DNA of 64,000 nucleotides from Paenibacillus agri (GTDB taxonomy: Bacteria > Bacillota > Bacilli > Paenibacillales > Paenibacillaceae): NCBI RefSeq assembly GCF_013359945.1, contig NZ_JABWCS010000220.1, forward strand, positions 248,001 to 312,000, written 5' to 3'. Positions 60,894 through 64,000 of the stretch are shown here, one piece after another (the stretch's first letter is position 1; the number at the start of each line of letters is the position of its first letter). The notes under the pieces were generated by a model that made no database searches, was not told the DNA's origin, and saw only the letters and a program-made list of their open reading frames with translations. A program made the position numbers and the translations under genes.

Positions 60894-62741
60894 ATGTTAA
60901 AAAACTTATACAGACGATTGTCAGCGGTGTTGCTGTTGATCCTGGCATTCTGTGCTACCGTATTTATCGGTCAACAAACAGTAATCTCGATAGCGACGAT
61001 TATCATTTTACTGATCGAATTAGGCACTTCATATTTACTTCTAAAGAAACGTGAGAAGCTACAAGTGGTGCTGATCGGCGCTATCGTAACAGAAGGGTTA
61101 TTTTTGCTGACTAAGGAGTTTTGGCTGCTGGCGGTATCTATCCTGCTGCTGATCGTGGCGGGCGTATGGAGGGGACTTTTTGGACAATCGGTACGAAGAA
61201 AAGTCACTGCGTTTATGGTAGTTCGAAAAGTATTATTCAGCATTGCTGTTCTTCTCGTTAGTGCGCTGTGGGCTCTGGGCATCTATGCGAAGCCGATTAC
61301 TAAACCTGTGGCATTAGCAGCGGATGTTACGGCCACCATTGATGAACATAGATTGGATTCGTCAGCAGCAATGCTAAAGAATATTGAAGTGATGAATTCC
61401 TTTGGAAGCCGTACAACCGGCTCGGAAGGCCATAATAAGTTTATTGCTTGGTTGGAACAGCAGGTAACGGATATTGGGTTGACCGTATACCGTGATCAAT
61501 ATACTTTTGATCGATGGGAAGAAAAGAGCAGCTCTTTGATTATTGATCAGCAGCCCATTCATGTCTCTTCAGCTTTTCCTTATTCCGGGGAAACGGACGA
61601 AAAGGGTGTAACTGGGGAATTGGTGTACACGAAGCGTGGTGATTATGAACAGGCAAGCGGAAAAATTGCTGTAGTGGAAATTGAGAATTTTAAAGATTTT
61701 CCGATAGGGATCGTCATGAACATGCGGGATTCATCGCCAAAGCAAAACAAAATCGCCCCTAGTGAAGGTGATCTTGTACTCACCACAGCCTTAAAAGAGG
61801 CCAAACTGGAGCAAGCGAAGGAAATGGGCGTGAAGGCTGTTGTTTTAGTCTGGAAAGGTGTATCGGACGAGAAGGTTGAGAAGCAATATGTGCCGTTTAC
61901 CACCGACTATGCCGGAATCCCTGCGGTCTGGGTCAATGAGACAGAGGGGCAAAAGGTGATTAGCGCAGCTAAGGAACACAAAGAAGGTACGGTTATTTTA
62001 GAAGCAGATGAACAAAAAAACGCACCGACGAAATCCTTTTATGTGAAGATCGAGGGGAAAAGGAAAGACGAAGCGATTATCATCAATACCCATACCGATG
62101 GGATCAATGTTGTGGAGGAGAATGGAGCCGTAGGCATGCTGTCCATGATTCGTTACTTGCAGCAGGAGCAGCCGGAACGGACGATGATCTTCGCTTTTGT
62201 GACCGGACATTTCCGGTTGCCGGAGTTCAAAGGGACTTCTCAGGCGACATCCACCTGGATGGAAGGGCACCGTGAGCTATGGGATGGCGAGAATGGCCAT
62301 ATGAAAGCTGTAGCAGGAATTACGGTCGAGCATCTCGGCAGCATGGAATGGAAGGATGACGACACGGGGTATTATGGTCCGACGGGACGTATAAGTACAG
62401 AATATACCTATGCGGGCAATGAGATGATGGCGGCGATCTGGCAGAAGGCTGTTGAGCAGAGAGACGATGCACGTACTGTAATTTTACGCGGACATAACAA
62501 GTTTGAGTTCGGGGAGAGTCAGCCTCTTTTTGAAGCGGGTATCCCAGTGCTTGGATTTATCCCAATGCCAGATTACTTGCTGACGGATAGTGAGAACAGA
62601 GAGATGGACAAATTTGACGTGAACCTCATGCATTCACAAATTGTATCGCTGCTGAAAGCGGTCAAGCTGGTGGATGGGACGGAGACGACAAAGCTTGGGG
62701 TGTCGGATGGGTATTCATTTTACTATGGTCGAACTAGATAG
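60894..62741 (+). CDS. membrane protein with M28 peptidase-like domain, possibly inactive
   Basis: The 615-residue protein has four N-terminal hydrophobic segments (about residues 8-135) followed by a large exported domain. Residues 165-230 (SFGSRTTGSEGHNKFIAWLE) and a PA-like insert (about 250-370) resemble M28 aminopeptidases, and IIINTHTDGINVVEENGAVG near 398-417 corresponds to the metal-binding H-x-D and D-N-G regions, with EENG in place of D-D-N-G. The following Glu-Glu pair of active enzymes is not evident (TGHFRLPEFKG near 440), so activity is doubtful. The ATG at 60894 follows GGGAGGGTGTC. It is divergent from a TetR gene. Confidence 0.8.
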   Translation: MLKNLYRRLSAVLLLILAFCATVFIGQQTVISIATIIILLIELGTSYLLLKKREKLQVVLIGAIVTEGLFLLTKEFWLLAVSILLLIVAGVWRGLFGQSVRRKVTAFMVVRKVLFSIAVLLVSALWALGIYAKPITKPVALAADVTATIDEHRLDSSAAMLKNIEVMNSFGSRTTGSEGHNKFIAWLEQQVTDIGLTVYRDQYTFDRWEEKSSSLIIDQQPIHVSSAFPYSGETDEKGVTGELVYTKRGDYEQASGKIAVVEIENFKDFPIGIVMNMRDSSPKQNKIAPSEGDLVLTTALKEAKLEQAKEMGVKAVVLVWKGVSDEKVEKQYVPFTTDYAGIPAVWVNETEGQKVISAAKEHKEGTVILEADEQKNAPTKSFYVKIEGKRKDEAIIINTHTDGINVVEENGAVGMLSMIRYLQQEQPERTMIFAFVTGHFRLPEFKGTSQATSTWMEGHRELWDGENGHMKAVAGITVEHLGSMEWKDDDTGYYGPTGRISTEYTYAGNEMMAAIWQKAVEQRDDARTVILRGHNKFEFGESQPLFEAGIPVLGFIPMPDYLLTDSENREMDKFDVNLMHSQIVSLLKAVKLVDGTETTKLGVSDGYSFYYGRTR

Positions 62742-62812
62742 AATACAATTGTAGAACTAGAGATATTAAAATGATATAAAACACCTAACAATGAAAATAT
62801 ATTGTATTGGAA

Positions 62813-62840
62813 CAAAGGCTCCCTCACAAGGGGGCCTTTG
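62813..62840. terminator. intrinsic terminator
   Basis: CAAAGGC-t-CCCT pairs with GGGG-GCCTTTG, followed by a T-rich tract. Confidence 0.85.
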
Positions 62841-62919
62841 TTGTATTTACATTGGGTAATTTCTGTTTCTTATTATGCTTATTTTAATTTCAGCATCAAA
62901 ATTTTCATCAAGGGAAATA

Positions 62920-62971
62920 TTTACATTTTGAATAATGTAAAGTACACTTAACGTAAACCTTGCTTTACATT
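62920..62971. promoter_or_regulatory. candidate autoregulatory operator of the XRE gene
   Basis: TTTACATT (62920-62927) and AATGTAAA (62934-62941) form a perfect 8-bp inverted repeat with a 6-bp spacer, and a third half-site TTTACATT lies at 62964-62971, 44 bp after the first. It lies directly before the XRE regulator, so autoregulation is likely. Confidence 0.62.
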
Positions 62972-62998
62972 AAGATTACCGCATTTGGAGGGGTTCGT

Positions 62999-63205
62999 AT
63001 TAAAAATCATGTCCGGGCATTGCGAAACGAGCATGGCATGACGCAAGAGCAACTGGGTGAGATCATTGGAGTCTCTCGGCAATCGGTCATAGCGATCGAA
63101 ACGATGAAATACAATCCGTCGCTGGAGCTCGCTTTCAAAATCGCAAAAGCGTTCCACATGTACATTGAGGATGTATTCGTATTTGAAGAAAAGGAGGAGA
63201 AGTAG
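62999..63205 (+). CDS. small XRE-family regulator, probable ATT start
   Basis: The 68-residue protein is one HTH domain (VRALRNEHGMTQEQLGEII, then VSRQSVIAIETMKYNPSLEL) and a short tail, as in the YozG/XRE family that pairs with a membrane protein. The region before it has no ATG or GTG in frame; the only canonical choice, TTG at 62960, has no ribosome site. The strong site GGAGGGG lies five bases before an ATT at 62999, which would give the family's normal N terminus, so ATT initiation is likely. The stop abuts the next gene's ATG. It probably regulates itself and its partner. Confidence 0.82.
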   Translation: MKNHVRALRNEHGMTQEQLGEIIGVSRQSVIAIETMKYNPSLELAFKIAKAFHMYIEDVFVFEEKEEK

Positions 63206-63700
63206 ATGTTATACGTAGGCATATATAGAGGTCTGCTGTTCGGGATTGCAGGTTGGTATTTTGGCAGGCGAGGCGCGGTCAAAAATAACGCTCTGGATGA
63301 GGTGCTCGCCTATATAGCAGCCAAGTCTCGCTCGATCTCATGGTACTTCACGATTGCGGCGATTTCTGTGTTGCTGTCCCTGGAAGTATTAGGCTTGTCC
63401 ATCGGCACAATTCCGTCGCTGGGGATTCTGCTATTCGTTCATCTGGGCAGCTGGGGGCTGATTTCCATCATCCTACATGCTCGTATGACAAACGATCCCG
63501 AAGAGACGGGCAAAGGCAAGCTTCAACTCGTGCAGGGCATTGCAATCGGAGTATCGTTTCTGATCCTGTTTGCCATCATCTCTGTTCTATCAGGCGAAAG
63601 ACGCTTCCTGCTTGCTGCTATCCCGCCGATTCTGCTAACCGTGATCATTATTATGTCCGTTCGGAGGAAGCATGGGGGAAGCGGGAAGAGGATTGGATGA
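63206..63700 (+). CDS. four-span membrane protein partner of the XRE regulator
   Basis: The 164-residue protein has four or five hydrophobic segments (about residues 6-20, 44-62, 66-88, 108-127 and 132-150) and a conserved-looking RRGAVKNNALDEVLAYI near residue 21, a pattern found in membrane proteins encoded directly after small XRE regulators. The ATG at 63206 follows AAGGAGGAG within the XRE gene. Function is unknown; a signal-sensing or antidote-like partner has been suggested only for some such pairs. The family name is not certain. Confidence 0.8.
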   Translation: MLYVGIYRGLLFGIAGWYFGRRGAVKNNALDEVLAYIAAKSRSISWYFTIAAISVLLSLEVLGLSIGTIPSLGILLFVHLGSWGLISIILHARMTNDPEETGKGKLQLVQGIAIGVSFLILFAIISVLSGERRFLLAAIPPILLTVIIIMSVRRKHGGSGKRIG

Positions 63701-63794
63701 TTAACTCCATATACTCTTACCGATCGAACCTCGCGAAGCAGCCAATTTTATAGTTATTCTCAATGTATACTCGTAGCTGTGTAAATGACCATCC

Positions 63795-63852
63795 GCGGTA
63801 GAGCGCATCACTGGCAGCGATGAGGTCATGGGTTCGATCCCCCTAGGCTTCA
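63795..63852 (+). pseudogene. tRNA-Ala(GGC) fragment
   Basis: The 58-bp stretch keeps the D-arm end (GGTAGAGC), an anticodon arm with CTGGCAG (anticodon GGC), the variable region GAGGTC, a T arm GGTTCGATCC and an acceptor-like GGCTTCA. The first 15-20 bases of a tRNA are missing, and the anticodon and T stems each have a mismatch, so it cannot be functional. It looks like the 3' part of a tRNA-Ala gene, a common integration site of mobile elements. Confidence 0.68.
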
Positions 63853-63860
63853 TCAAACAA

Positions 63861-63945
63861 AAGCCACTTCATTATTGGACTGCACCCCAATTGTTAGAAT
63901 CATTGAACATTGGAGCTGCAGTTCAACTCGAAGTGGTTTTTTATT
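63861..63945. terminator. long imperfect palindrome followed by a T run
   Basis: Arms AAGCCACTTC with TTGGACTGCA and their near-inverses (TGCAGTTCAA, GAAGTGGTTTT) flank about 32 bp. It may be a terminator or the fused ends of an insertion sequence. I see nothing else in 63946-64000. Confidence 0.45.
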
Positions 63946-64000
63946 GTTGTTTAGTGGAAAGTATAGGATTTGGCCATTCTGGAGGAGGAATCCAGAGGTC

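Overview
The window looks like a chromosomal segment of a spore-forming Firmicute, most likely a Paenibacillus. Base composition is near half GC by eye, genes carry strong AAGGAGG-type ribosome binding sites, and there are many sporulation genes (YheC/YheD, YtrH/YtrI, YtvI, YtaF, an alpha/beta SASP, AbrB with Spo0A-type boxes). The right two thirds follow the Bacillus ytoI-ytpI-ytrI-ytrH-dnaE-accDA-pyk-fxsA-ytvI-citZ-icd-mdh-phoPR-polA-mutM-ytaF-coaE-nrdR order, with insertions and losses.

Layout. 1-5.1 kb: surface-sugar genes (CDP-glucose dehydratase, RmlC-type epimerase, two family-2 glycosyltransferases) around an operon of three small proteins, two of which share a small beta-barrel-like domain. 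5.2-12.3 kb: single metabolic genes (S66 peptidase, sugar-nucleotide-type SDR, methyltransferase, CapA, nitroreductase, AbrB, HAD phosphatase). 12.5-19.2 kb: a leftward operon of five YheC/YheD ATP-grasp paralogs plus a GNAT-like protein, next to yheA. 20.3-25 kb: a LURP-one-like protein, ytoI, ytpI, ytrI, ytrH. 25-36.5 kb: dnaE, a PgpA-like gene, accD, accA, pyk, a G1 (eqolisin) peptidase, a transporter, a thioesterase and fxsA. 36.5-39 kb: a repeat-rich gene-poor stretch and ytvI. 39.4-42.9 kb: citZ-icd-mdh. 43.6-44.3 kb: a type I-C-like CRISPR array without cas genes. 44.5-48.3 kb: a membrane protein, an SDR, a class I fumarase and a VOC protein. 48.5-52.8 kb: the phosphate module phoR, phoP, pstB, phoU, with three matching PhoP-box promoters. 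52.9-59.6 kb: polA, mutM, ytaF, coaE, a lytic transglycosylase, SASP and nrdR. 59.7-64 kb: a TetR regulator divergent from an M28-like membrane protein, an XRE regulator with its membrane partner, and a tRNA-Ala fragment.

The most unusual signal is in the intergenic DNA. Three unrelated sequence families form elements of about 185-191 bp with the same geometry: four 24-26 bp units at about +0, +51, +112 and +163, the last two inverted relative to the first two, so each element is a segmented palindrome. Family A occurs three times (11093, 20041, 43128), each exactly 185 bp. Family B occurs twice (36856, 60663) and family C once (23097). Most lie beside a different short tandem repeat. No protein-coding gene overlaps them.

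How genes work together: citZ-icd-mdh and the class I fumarase give TCA-cycle steps; accD-accA supply malonyl-CoA; phoR/phoP probably control themselves and pstB-phoU; and the yhe, ytr, ytv, yta and ssp genes belong to sporulation.
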